Shown here: positions 55,426-63,106 of the stretch, piece after piece | Numbering within the stretch: the stretch's first letter is position 1 | How the letters are laid out: the number at the start of each line of letters is the position of its first letter | Assembly: GCA_024579835.1 (NCBI GenBank) | Contig: CP102060.1 | Location: 1,426,001 to 1,490,000, forward strand | DNA from: Clostridiaceae bacterium HFYG-1003 | GTDB lineage: Bacteria > Bacillota > Clostridia > Clostridiales > Clostridiaceae | Direction of reading: 5' to 3' | Length of the DNA: 64,000 bases | Position numbers and translations under genes: made by a program | The notes under the pieces: generated by a model | What the model was told of the DNA's origin: nothing | Databases searched by the model: none | The model's input: the letters and a program-made list of their open reading frames with translations, nothing else

Positions 55426-55985
55426 GGAGACACCTCCAGCCGATGATTGACCACAGCTACGTTCCAGGCCTCTTCCACCGCCAAGGACGGCGTGCTCTGG
55501 ATTCCGGATCCGAGTATTTCGATGGAAAGCTGGCTGTTCGCATTTGGCCTGAGCTGTCTGGCCTCCTGAATCAGAACGCTGGAAACCTCACCTGAGCCCA
55601 CGGGAGCGCGATGGTAGAAAAATCCATCCAGCATAAACCAGTCTGTCCGGTTGAGTTCGAGGGTATAGTCCGTTCCCAGTTCGGGCTGTTTCCCGATGAT
55701 ATTTCCAGAAGCGTCTCTCCAGGTCACCAGAATGGCTGCCCGGACATATGCCGAAACATTGCCCGTATTGGCAACAGTCACATCCCGCTTGGTCTGTCCA
55801 TCGAAGGATTCCATGATTTCGACTGAAACCACCCCGTGCGAAAAACTGTTCACCACCTGGTCCGATTTGGATACAAGCAGGGAATACGTTGATCCGATTC
55901 CAAAGAGCAGAATCAGTCCGACTGCCAGGAACATACCGGAGGATTTCATCAGGGAGCCCAGATTCAATATTTTATTTGGTTTCAT
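55422..55985 (-). CDS. SipW-dependent, TasA/camelysin-like secreted protein (fourth copy)
   Basis: 187 residues. Membrane-spanning signal (SGMFLAVGLILLFGIGSTYSLLVSKSDQVVNSF) shows the pattern of SipW substrates: hydrophobic core, G-x-T-x-S/A-hydrophobic, then a VNSFSHGVVSVEI strand similar to NTFTVGKVAITL in the other copies. The mature part is beta-rich (DVTVANTGNVSAYVRAAILVTWRD). No sorting signal. Starts 9 bp after the vWA gene and overlaps the isopeptide gene. Confidence 0.8.
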   Translation of the reverse strand: MKPNKILNLGSLMKSSGMFLAVGLILLFGIGSTYSLLVSKSDQVVNSFSHGVVSVEIMESFDGQTKRDVTVANTGNVSAYVRAAILVTWRDASGNIIGKQPELGTDYTLELNRTDWFMLDGFFYHRAPVGSGEVSSVLIQEARQLRPNANSQLSIEILGSGIQSTPSLAVEEAWNVAVVNHRLEVSP

Positions 55986-55994
55986 CCCTACCTC

Positions 55995-58637
55995 CTATTT
56001 ACCAAGTAATTGAAAAATATTTCGGATCCAGGAATCGCCCGAGAGCCATTGGTCCGATGTCTTCTGGTTACGGAAGCTGACTTCAGCAGTACTTCTGGGG
56101 TTCGTCGCCACATCGATCTGCTGTTGATCCGGCGTATACCGCCAGGACCATTCGGTCAGTTCCCGAACCGTATAATTCCCCTTGGGCAGATCCTTTATCA
56201 GAAGTTCTGAATTTCCGGAAAGAGAAACGGTCAGGTCGATGCCTGCGGTCTTCGCATCAGTTCCCGTTACCTGAAACAGGAATTTCTGCTCGGGATCTGT
56301 TTCATTCCCCACAATTGTTTTCACAATGCGCAAATCGGACAGCTCATCGAGATAATAGCCAAACCAGACTTCCTGGCTGCTGTCTCCTGCCGGGATTGTA
56401 ACACTCACCGATGGGGCGGATCCTGTCAGGTCGTTCCAGATGAATTCCCGATATTCATAATCCGCAAACACCTGAGCTGTGACTATATAACTTGTGTTGT
56501 AGTTCAGAGCACTCGTGCCATTGAATTCAAAATAGTCGGCGGGCTGGATCTGTTGAGCGAACTGCGGTTCTTCGACCGGTAACCCCTCGGAGTTCACCGG
56601 TTCTCCCAACTCGTTCACCCGGTACCAGTGTACCAGGATCGTTCCGCCTCCCACATTGACCTTGGGGAGAGGAAATTCCTTCACCACCGGATTTTGCAGA
56701 TAGTCTGTGTATTCAAAGGTCGTTTCTTTATTGGTATCAACGATTTCGCCAGGCAAAATGGTGACTCCCGGCCGAACTCCGACCCGGTAGATCATCGTTG
56801 GGTCATTTCCTTCATTCACATTGCCTGCCTGCCATAGAATCGACCGGGTGACCGGATCATAGGTCAGACTGCCTTGGCTCAGATAGACATCAGCCAGACC
56901 GGCCCGGTATACGGTCAGGTCATTCGTAGAAACAGGGCTGGCTCCCGAAAACTCCAACGCTACCTTATCGCCCATGGGGTCGGTGACTCGGGAATTGGAT
57001 GCAGCGATTGCGATGCTGCCGGCAATCGAGGCAAAGGCATTCGTCAAAACCCTGGGGACATTGGTTTCATTGGCAGCAATTCGGAAATAGCCCTTTCCCA
57101 GAGTTCCGTCAGAGGCAACCGCTTTCAATACTGCCTCGCCATTTGTTCCGGCCTGCAGAGCAATGGAATAGACCGTCGTGCCCTTTGCCTTGGTTTGGTT
57201 TGCTTCCCAGATCGTTGCCATACCATTGTTTCCGCCGCTGTTCTGAAAAGCTGAATTGCCGTCGTAAACTTTATAGGTCCTTACCACATTATGATTACAT
57301 CGTATGGTGATCGATGTATTTGAAGATACGTAAAAAGAACTTCCGCTTCCGGCCACTCTGGTGTAATCAGCGGTCATTCTGATGTTGGTAAAATAACCGC
57401 CGGAATGGTCCGTCTTATGATTCTTTCCCGCAGTGCAGTCTACATAACTAGCCGATCCGGTGAACTCATAACTGAAGGTGGGTTCACCGTCACTGAGGAG
57501 AACGATATTCTTCAGTTTGCCGGTAGACTGAGCTGAATAAAGAATCCGGTCCGCCTCGTGAAGCCCTGCCTGGATATTTGTGCCGCCGGAATCATAGTTG
57601 TTGGCGTAATATCCGTTTTGATTAATGGAATCAATATATTGCGTAAATTGAGTCTTTGTGGCTGAATCAAAGAATACTGTTGAATCAACCAGCCCCGAGC
57701 CATAAACGACCACCGCCAGTCGGGTAGTGGACCCCACTTTCAGCAATTTCTCGCCGAATTCCTTGGCTGCTATTTTCGTATTTTTTATTCTTGATGCATC
57801 ATTGTACATGCTGTTGGAATTGTCAATGATCAAAACAACATCCGACGTTGTCTTGTAGTTCTTCCCTTGAATTTTCAGCGTGACTTCCCACAGATCATCC
57901 GGGAGAGCCACAGCCTTTTTATCCAGTAATATGGCACCTTCATTCGGCCACACTGGACCCGATACAGGTGCTGCGGCCAAAAGACCCAACCGGTTCCTGG
58001 AAAAAGAACTGATCATTTTTGATACTGAATAATCATTGGAGATAAATCCCGGATGAACCATCTCCTCAACAATTCGGGTGCCTTCATGACTAGAAACAAG
58101 TCCCTCCAAGCTTCCTGCCTGATCCTTGTTCATTTGATTGATCGCCAAAGGAAAGTCCTTTTTCTTCAGCGTCTGAAACAGGTAGTCTTTCAGTTCGATG
58201 CCAGTAATGAGCTTGCCATTGACGATAAGGCCCTTGGTAAAGGTCTCGACCTGTTCCGGAGTATAATCGTTCAGATCCGCCCGGTCAGAATCCTTATCCT
58301 TTGGTTCCCCGCTCACCGGGTGGACCTGGCAGCTGCAATGTTCCGGATGTTCCGTACATCCTTCTGCACAGTTCGGTAACCCGCAGGTAGGACACAATTC
58401 GACCTCTTCATTGATAAGCCCCTCGGAAGCAGGTACTTCCTGAGGTTCTGATTCGGTCAATGAATCCTGCTCGGCGTCAGGAACGGAATCCGGCGTTGAC
58501 GTCACAAAATGAGGCGATGCTTCATACATCGTCCCACTCTGATCCGGCAGGATCGTGCCGGCTGCATAGGTTTCTGGTATTCCTGCGGATATCATCATCA
58601 GGAAAATGAGGATGCCTGCGAGTATTTTCTTTTTCAT
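55995..58637 (-). CDS. Secreted von Willebrand A adhesin with Cys-rich N-terminus
   Basis: 880 residues from ATG 58637, where AGGAGG lies seven bases upstream; the ATG at 58652 contains that site. Signal peptide (1-25), a Ser/Glu-rich stretch, a Cys/His cluster at 82-105 (CPTCGLPNCAEGC ... HCSCQVH), a vWA domain from about 264 with a full MIDAS (DNSNS 272-276, T353, SDGEP at 382-386), then beta domains including an SpaA/DUF7601-like module (LRIVKTIVGNETDPEQKFLFQVTGTD). The end (QWLSGDSWIRNIFQLLGK) has no LPXTG or membrane helix. Likely the tip or adhesive part of the surface structure. Confidence 0.86.
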   Translation of the reverse strand: MKKKILAGILIFLMMISAGIPETYAAGTILPDQSGTMYEASPHFVTSTPDSVPDAEQDSLTESEPQEVPASEGLINEEVELCPTCGLPNCAEGCTEHPEHCSCQVHPVSGEPKDKDSDRADLNDYTPEQVETFTKGLIVNGKLITGIELKDYLFQTLKKKDFPLAINQMNKDQAGSLEGLVSSHEGTRIVEEMVHPGFISNDYSVSKMISSFSRNRLGLLAAAPVSGPVWPNEGAILLDKKAVALPDDLWEVTLKIQGKNYKTTSDVVLIIDNSNSMYNDASRIKNTKIAAKEFGEKLLKVGSTTRLAVVVYGSGLVDSTVFFDSATKTQFTQYIDSINQNGYYANNYDSGGTNIQAGLHEADRILYSAQSTGKLKNIVLLSDGEPTFSYEFTGSASYVDCTAGKNHKTDHSGGYFTNIRMTADYTRVAGSGSSFYVSSNTSITIRCNHNVVRTYKVYDGNSAFQNSGGNNGMATIWEANQTKAKGTTVYSIALQAGTNGEAVLKAVASDGTLGKGYFRIAANETNVPRVLTNAFASIAGSIAIAASNSRVTDPMGDKVALEFSGASPVSTNDLTVYRAGLADVYLSQGSLTYDPVTRSILWQAGNVNEGNDPTMIYRVGVRPGVTILPGEIVDTNKETTFEYTDYLQNPVVKEFPLPKVNVGGGTILVHWYRVNELGEPVNSEGLPVEEPQFAQQIQPADYFEFNGTSALNYNTSYIVTAQVFADYEYREFIWNDLTGSAPSVSVTIPAGDSSQEVWFGYYLDELSDLRIVKTIVGNETDPEQKFLFQVTGTDAKTAGIDLTVSLSGNSELLIKDLPKGNYTVRELTEWSWRYTPDQQQIDVATNPRSTAEVSFRNQKTSDQWLSGDSWIRNIFQLLGK

Positions 58638-58648
58638 GATCGACCTCC

Positions 58649-59233
58649 TCATTGGTTTGCTGACAGTTCAGGCCAGCCTCTGGCTTCCAGGACATGATCT
58701 CCGTTGTTGTCCGCCTGAACCGCCTGAGCCCTGACATCGACAATGGCGGTGCTGTTCTGGTACCGGTTGTCCATCGTCTCGGCAAAAGTCACCTTTGTAA
58801 ATAAGGGAACGGTGGTTTCTCCCGGTTTCAGACGCCTTCTGTAGTAGAAACAGCCGCCCTCACCCACAAGCCAGTGCTCCAGATTGTAATCCGGCTGAAT
58901 CAGGGATAAATCCGGCTGCTCCCCACGCTCCGATGACAGCGTGATGGCAGCATCTACCTTAACCCGAACATAAGCATCCGCACTGCCCGTATTTTTAATC
59001 TGAGCAATCTTACTGATCTGTGATCCTGGCATTACGCCATGAACATTTTCAAAAGCAACCGGCTGGCCTGTTTCATCCAGCTCGTTCGTCAGTTCCTGGA
59101 GCTCAATGGCTATATTTCCGGTAGTAATGATATTATGGGCCCGTTCTTCTGAGGTGAAGTACGCTAAAGTCCCAATGGTGAGAATTGAGCATAAGCTCAT
59201 GAGTAAAGCCAGAAGCATCAGTTTACGTTTCAC
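58649..59233 (-). CDS. SipW-dependent, TasA/camelysin-like protein (third copy)
   Basis: 194 residues from GTG 59233, ten bases after AAGGAG; an in-frame extension to 59320 lacks a site. Signal MLLALLMSLCSILTIGTLAYFTSEERAHNIITTGNIAIELQE follows the SipW-substrate pattern (GTLAYFTS, then NIITTGNIAIEL). Mature domain is a beta-sandwich (KIAQIKNTGSADAYVRVKVDA ... YNLEHWLVGEGGCFYYRRRLKPGETTVPLF). Its last codons overlap the upstream region of the vWA gene. Confidence 0.82.
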   Translation of the reverse strand: MKRKLMLLALLMSLCSILTIGTLAYFTSEERAHNIITTGNIAIELQELTNELDETGQPVAFENVHGVMPGSQISKIAQIKNTGSADAYVRVKVDAAITLSSERGEQPDLSLIQPDYNLEHWLVGEGGCFYYRRRLKPGETTVPLFTKVTFAETMDNRYQNSTAIVDVRAQAVQADNNGDHVLEARGWPELSANQ

Positions 59234-59340
59234 TGCATCCGTCTCCTTTTTCAGGCAGTCCTCTTCTGTCTGTTTCGAGGTCCTGCAATATATATATTTA
59301 TCAATCTCTGTCCTGAGCATATCTATGATCTATCGATCTG

Positions 59341-59408
59341 ACCATATGAGAAGATCCGGCACGAGTTGTGCCGGGTACTCTCGTATGGTCTGCCCTCGGC
59401 GGGCAGAC
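59341..59408 (-). other. Double hairpin between two TasA-like genes
   Basis: ACCATATGAGA (59341-59351) pairs with TCTCGTATGGT (59379-59389) and encloses CCGGCAC/GTGCCGG (59356-59362, 59368-59374). Next to it GTCTGCCC (59388-59395) pairs with GGGCAGAC (59401-59408). No T run follows, so it looks like a processing, stabilising or partial-termination element. Confidence 0.7.
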
Positions 59409-59429
59409 ACTTGTTATTTAAAGTCAGTC

Positions 59430-60029
59430 CTAGGGGGTCTGTGCGTCAAATGCGCTGAAGGCATCTGCTGCATTACCAAAAGTGTCCGCCTGAATCGCAT
59501 CGGCAGTTACTGTGATCGTGAAATCAGCACCCAGGGAAGTCATGTCGGCATTGTCAAACTTAGCTGGCAAAGTCACGCTGGTGAAGAGCGCGCCGGTAGT
59601 GGCTGTAGGAGCCAGAACAGTGTTGTAGTAATACGAATAGGTAATGGTGTCCTTCGCCGTGTCTTCGGTGATCGCAGCCCGATCCCATTTGGCTGTGTCA
59701 TATCCAGCGAAGATTCCCTCCAGCTGAGTAATGCTGTGCTTCGTCATGGCAGTCTTGAAGGCAGCAGCGTCGGTGACGGTCACATTGACGCGGACCCAGG
59801 CATTGTTTGCGCCATCATTGGTCACGATTGGATTTTTCTCATAGGTAACGCCAGGCTGTACGGCAGCAGGTTGCTGCCAGTTCGGCTCGGTGAGAGTGAT
59901 CGCAACATTACCTACGGTGAAAACATTGGCTTTGCTGTCCTTATCGGTAAAGAATGCCAGAGTGGCGCCAGCAAGGGTAACAGCAAACAGGGCGGCAACG
60001 AGTGCCAGTGTTGTGATTTTCTTCTTCAT
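59430..60029 (-). CDS. SipW-dependent, TasA/camelysin-like protein (second copy)
   Basis: 199 residues. Signal MKKKITTLALVAALFAVTLAGATLAFFTDKDSKANVFTVGNVAITLTE is the textbook SipW/TasA form (ATLAFFTD cleavage region, then NVFTVGNVAITL). Mature part: TNDGANNAWVRVNVTVTD, then a C-terminal strand series (SLGADFTITVTADAIQADTF). Such proteins polymerise into TasA-type fibres or act as camelysins. ATG 60029 follows AAAGGAGAAAAGAAAAA, a strong site. Likely a major subunit. Confidence 0.88.
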   Translation of the reverse strand: MKKKITTLALVAALFAVTLAGATLAFFTDKDSKANVFTVGNVAITLTEPNWQQPAAVQPGVTYEKNPIVTNDGANNAWVRVNVTVTDAAAFKTAMTKHSITQLEGIFAGYDTAKWDRAAITEDTAKDTITYSYYYNTVLAPTATTGALFTSVTLPAKFDNADMTSLGADFTITVTADAIQADTFGNAADAFSAFDAQTP

Positions 60030-60190
60030 TTTTTCTTTTCTCCTTTTTTTTAACCCATTAATGACGAACGCTATGAAGTCGTTTCTAAATCTGTAATTTC
60101 GTATTCAGGTGTCATGTGGTACATTGTGAGGCTGGTATAAGGGATATTGATCTTCGAACGAATAAGTCCTCTGATATTGGTGTTGGATTC

Positions 60191-60787
60191 CTACGGAGCG
60201 GGGAACGGAGCGGCTTTGAAAGCAGCATCAGCGTTAGCAAATCCATCCGCCTGGACGGCGTACGCTTCAACTGTAATCGTGGCCGGTGCATAGGCTGTCA
60301 GGTCAGTTCCGGTTTTTGCGCCATCGACGATGAACTGCTCGAATACCTTAATGTTGGCATCGGCCTTTACGGTACTCTGATAGGCATAGATATCGCTGCC
60401 TGGGGCAACAGCAGTCCAGCCAAGTTTCTCCATCTGCTTGGCAATGGTCGTGTCCCCGGCTTTTTCGATGGCGGAGAGACCATTGTTGACTCGCACGAAG
60501 AGCCAGCTGTCCTCACTGCCTGCAGTGATGTGAACCGTCGGATCCTTGACATAGCTATGACCTGGAATCAATTTGTAGCTGTTGGCCTGAACACGCTCTG
60601 AGCCATCCACAACGCCCATGGCTGTGACTTTGGCTTCATCAAGAGTGATTGCTACTTTTCCTACGGTAAAGGTATTTTCAACCTTTTGTGACTGGGCGGT
60701 CAGGAAGGCGTACGTGCCCAGTACTGAGGCTGCGACGAGCAGGATCGCACTGAAGGCGAGAAGTAGTGCTTTGCGTTTTGATTTCAT
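60191..60787 (-). CDS. SipW-dependent, TasA/camelysin-like protein (first copy)
   Basis: 198 residues. Signal MKSKRKALLLAFSAILLVAASVLGTYAFLTAQSQKVENTFTVGKVAITLDE; after GTYAFLT the NTFTVGKVAITLDEA strand begins the TasA-like domain. GHSYVKDPTVHITAGSEDSWLFVRVNN is typical of the TasA family (DPTVHVxxGSExxxLFVKV). The end (ATITVEAYAVQADGFANADAAFKA) is shared with copy 2. Directly downstream of sipW. Confidence 0.9.
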   Translation of the reverse strand: MKSKRKALLLAFSAILLVAASVLGTYAFLTAQSQKVENTFTVGKVAITLDEAKVTAMGVVDGSERVQANSYKLIPGHSYVKDPTVHITAGSEDSWLFVRVNNGLSAIEKAGDTTIAKQMEKLGWTAVAPGSDIYAYQSTVKADANIKVFEQFIVDGAKTGTDLTAYAPATITVEAYAVQADGFANADAAFKAAPFPAP

Positions 60788-60843
60788 GATTTACCTCCGA
60801 TAATAAAGAATCTATGGGGAGCCTTGCGGCATTGCCCTCTGGG

Positions 60844-61368
60844 TTAGGAATTGGACTCCTCGGCCTTGGGTTTTTCTGTATCTTCACCCAACAGGTCCGG
60901 CAGGAAGACTAAGAGAATCAGGATGAGACCTGCTGCGATGGCAAAGTACATGCCAGGGGGTTTCTGTATATAATTGGCAAGATACCCAAGGTAGGGAATG
61001 GTAAAGACCGGAGTGCCGATGAGATTCTTAAAGTGAACCGGTGATCCGTCCGGTGTCTGATTGGCATCCCCTTTGGTAGTAAACTGCTGATTGACCGGGT
61101 CAGCTGCGATGACCCGATGCGTGACCACAGTCAGCTTTTCATCCAATACATATGTGATGGGCATTCCCACGATGATGTCCTTTGCCTCAGTAGGCCTGAC
61201 GTAGATCAGGGAACCGGTTGCATAAGTCGGTTCCATGGAACCGGACAGGACGGTGTATACCTGATAGCCGATGAGGCGGACACCCACCAGGAGGAGAGCC
61301 AGAATAACTACCAGCGCAACCAGAAGCGAAGTAAAATAATTCCATATTCTTTTTACGTTATGATTCAT
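60844..61368 (-). CDS. sipW: Signal peptidase I, SipW (ER) type
   Basis: 174 residues. Membrane helix about 13-34, Ser44 in VLSGSMEPTY, His84 in VVTHRV in place of the usual lysine (the Ser-His ER-type dyad), KGDANQTPD, and a second helix near 140-160. SipW processes TasA-type precursors, which follow in the operon. The start follows only a weak AGTAGG site. First gene of the operon that runs to 53456. Confidence 0.93.
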   Translation of the reverse strand: MNHNVKRIWNYFTSLLVALVVILALLLVGVRLIGYQVYTVLSGSMEPTYATGSLIYVRPTEAKDIIVGMPITYVLDEKLTVVTHRVIAADPVNQQFTTKGDANQTPDGSPVHFKNLIGTPVFTIPYLGYLANYIQKPPGMYFAIAAGLILILLVFLPDLLGEDTEKPKAEESNS

Positions 61369-61872
61369 TCATTGCCTACTTTCGATTTCGTTGGAAGAAG
61401 CGGTATTGCTTGGATTGAGTCCGGTTTGGGGAAGTTCAATTCGTAAGTTGGTACATTTCTATAACAATTCCAAATACAACAATAATGCTTAAAACAATAA
61501 GAATCAAGAAGAATAATTTTGTTATGGATAAAAATTATAGACTTCATAACTGAAAATCCTGAATTTCCTCGGTGCACCAACGGTTTAATGATAATCATAA
61601 TCTTTTTGCGGGTTCATTGAGTGTTTTTTTCAAAAAGAGGGTCTGTTTTTGCTCATGTTCATAAATATTCAATAAACTCCTCCAAATCGCTGAATATTTA
61701 TGTCTCAAATAATGAGGGTACTACAATCCCCGGACGAAAATGTTTTCATCGTTGCCAGGCCTTGATTCAGTCATTTTCAAGATAAATTTAATTATCTATT
61801 TTTAGTTCATGATTATGCGATAGAATAATGGTATCAATTTGATATCAGCATTATGCAGGAAAGGAGGTCCCC
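61369..61872. other. Intergenic region upstream of the surface-fibre operon
   Basis: 504 bp, clearly more AT-rich than the genes on either side. It must hold the divergent promoters of sipW and the hydrolase gene. I see no well-spaced consensus promoter for sipW; short AT-rich frames here lack ribosome-binding sites. The hydrolase side has TATCAGCATTATGC followed by AGGAAAGGAGG. Confidence 0.6.
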
Positions 61873-62829
61873 ATGCCATTTCAGACAATCCTCATGATTC
61901 TGGCAGGTCTGGTCCCGGCCAGTGCCCTGCTCACTTCCGGAGGGGCCTGGCTCATTGCTGAGCGGATTATCCACCCCCCGAAGGATGACTATGAAGACAT
62001 TGAAGCCGACTTGAAAAAGCGCCTGGGCTACAGCGAATCGGAATTTGCCCAGCTAAAAAGCATTCCATATGAAGAAGTGTCGATTACTTCAAATTACGGC
62101 TATCAGATCAACGGCCGCTTATTTGATCTAAAGTCAGATAAAAGCGTTATTCTGCTGCACCGGGAAGGCCGAAACCTCATTGCCTCCTATAAATTCCTCC
62201 AGTTATACCGAAAGCTTGGGTACAACGTCCTGATGTGCGACGCCAGATATCATGGTACCAGTGGCGGACTCAACTATACTTATGGCTATTTCGAGCGATG
62301 GGATCTGAAAGCTCAGGCTGATTTGATGTTCCAGCGGTATGGATCCGACTCGCTCCTTGGCTTTCACGGGGAATCAGGCGGAGCTGCTACTGCTCTCATG
62401 ACGCTCTATCAGGATGAACGGATCGGCTTTGCCATTGCCGATTCTTCATTTTCAGAACTTCTGGAAGTCATGCTGGGACTTGAGGAGCGACTCCTTGGAA
62501 CCCGTTCCAAAAAGCTGCTGATGCTCATTGACCAGATTATCAAACGGCGTGCCGGTTTTTCTTTGGCAAATGTTTCACCCCTCACCGAAATTCAGGCCCT
62601 GGAAGTGCCTGTCCTGTTCATCCATTCCGGTGCGGATCAGATGGTCCCCCCCAAAATGTCCAAGATCCTGGCCAGCTTCAAACTAGGATACAATGAGATC
62701 TACATCGCCCCCGACTCCCCTCACCTGTTAGGCTATTATCAGCATCGGGAAGAATATGAACGAAGAGTCGAGGCATTCCTTGACAACACCGAGAACCTTT
62801 ACCGTCGATTCCACAAAACGTATATTTAA
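61873..62829 (+). CDS. Membrane-anchored alpha/beta hydrolase
   Basis: 318 residues. An N-terminal helix (about 5-29) likely anchors it. Catalytic nucleophile Ser in LGFHGESGGAATAL (G-x-S-x-G form), acid D in HSGADQMVP, and His in DSPHLLGYY; the MCDARYHGTSGG segment is typical of the YqkD/BAAT-like hydrolases. In the usual oxyanion position HG is replaced by LLHREGRN. Substrate unknown. Start ATG 61873 after AAAGGAGGTCCCC. Confidence 0.87.
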   Translation: MPFQTILMILAGLVPASALLTSGGAWLIAERIIHPPKDDYEDIEADLKKRLGYSESEFAQLKSIPYEEVSITSNYGYQINGRLFDLKSDKSVILLHREGRNLIASYKFLQLYRKLGYNVLMCDARYHGTSGGLNYTYGYFERWDLKAQADLMFQRYGSDSLLGFHGESGGAATALMTLYQDERIGFAIADSSFSELLEVMLGLEERLLGTRSKKLLMLIDQIIKRRAGFSLANVSPLTEIQALEVPVLFIHSGADQMVPPKMSKILASFKLGYNEIYIAPDSPHLLGYYQHREEYERRVEAFLDNTENLYRRFHKTYI

Positions 62830-62830
62830 C

Positions 62831-62863
62831 GAAACAGCCGACTCCAGTGGAGCCGGCTGTTTC
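62831..62863 (+). terminator. Terminator hairpin of the hydrolase gene
   Basis: GAAACAGCCG (62831-62840) pairs with CGGCTGTTTC (62854-62863) with an inner CTCC/GGAG stem. No T run beyond TTTC. Confidence 0.72.
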
Positions 62864-62870
62864 CTGTATA

Positions 62871-62950
62871 CGGTGTGTGATGTAACCAGGGAAACTGTAA
62901 TGTACTCATGGTGACTGTGATGTACACATGGAGACTGTGATGTTCCCGTG
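62871..62950. repeat. Degenerate 20-bp tandem repeat, four units
   Basis: Units of the form GNGACTGTGATGTACACATG start at 62871, 62891, 62911 and 62931. The third and fourth share GACTGTGATGT exactly, and the first is the most diverged. In the gap between the hydrolase and dinB; no gene is visible there. Confidence 0.85.
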
Positions 62951-63026
62951 GTGAGTGGTTAGCTTGGATGTTTATTTTGTGATAATTGATCCGCACTGAT
63001 CTCAACGAATAATTGGAGTCTTCCGC

Positions 63027-63055
63027 TTTACATTAGAACATTTGTTCGATATAAT
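63027..63055 (+). promoter_or_regulatory. dinB promoter with LexA (SOS) box
   Basis: TTTACA (63027-63032) and TATAAT (63050-63055) are 17 bp apart. Between them lies GAAC-ATTT-GTTC (63036-63047), the Bacillota LexA site. LexA bound here would cover the promoter, so dinB should be induced by DNA damage. Confidence 0.87.
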
Positions 63056-63106
63056 GAAGCTGAAGATCCAGTTCATGGATCCAGTGAAACCAACAGGAGG
63101 CGGCTC

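Noticed and set aside
61440-61530. Hydrophobic peptide frame (FLILIVLSIIVVFGIVI) in the sipW upstream region
   Set aside because: No start codon with an RBS; probably chance in AT-rich DNA.
61365-61598. 77-codon minus-strand frame whose stop overlaps the sipW start as ATGA
   Set aside because: No RBS, very AT-rich, low-complexity protein; the overlap alone is weak evidence for a leader gene.
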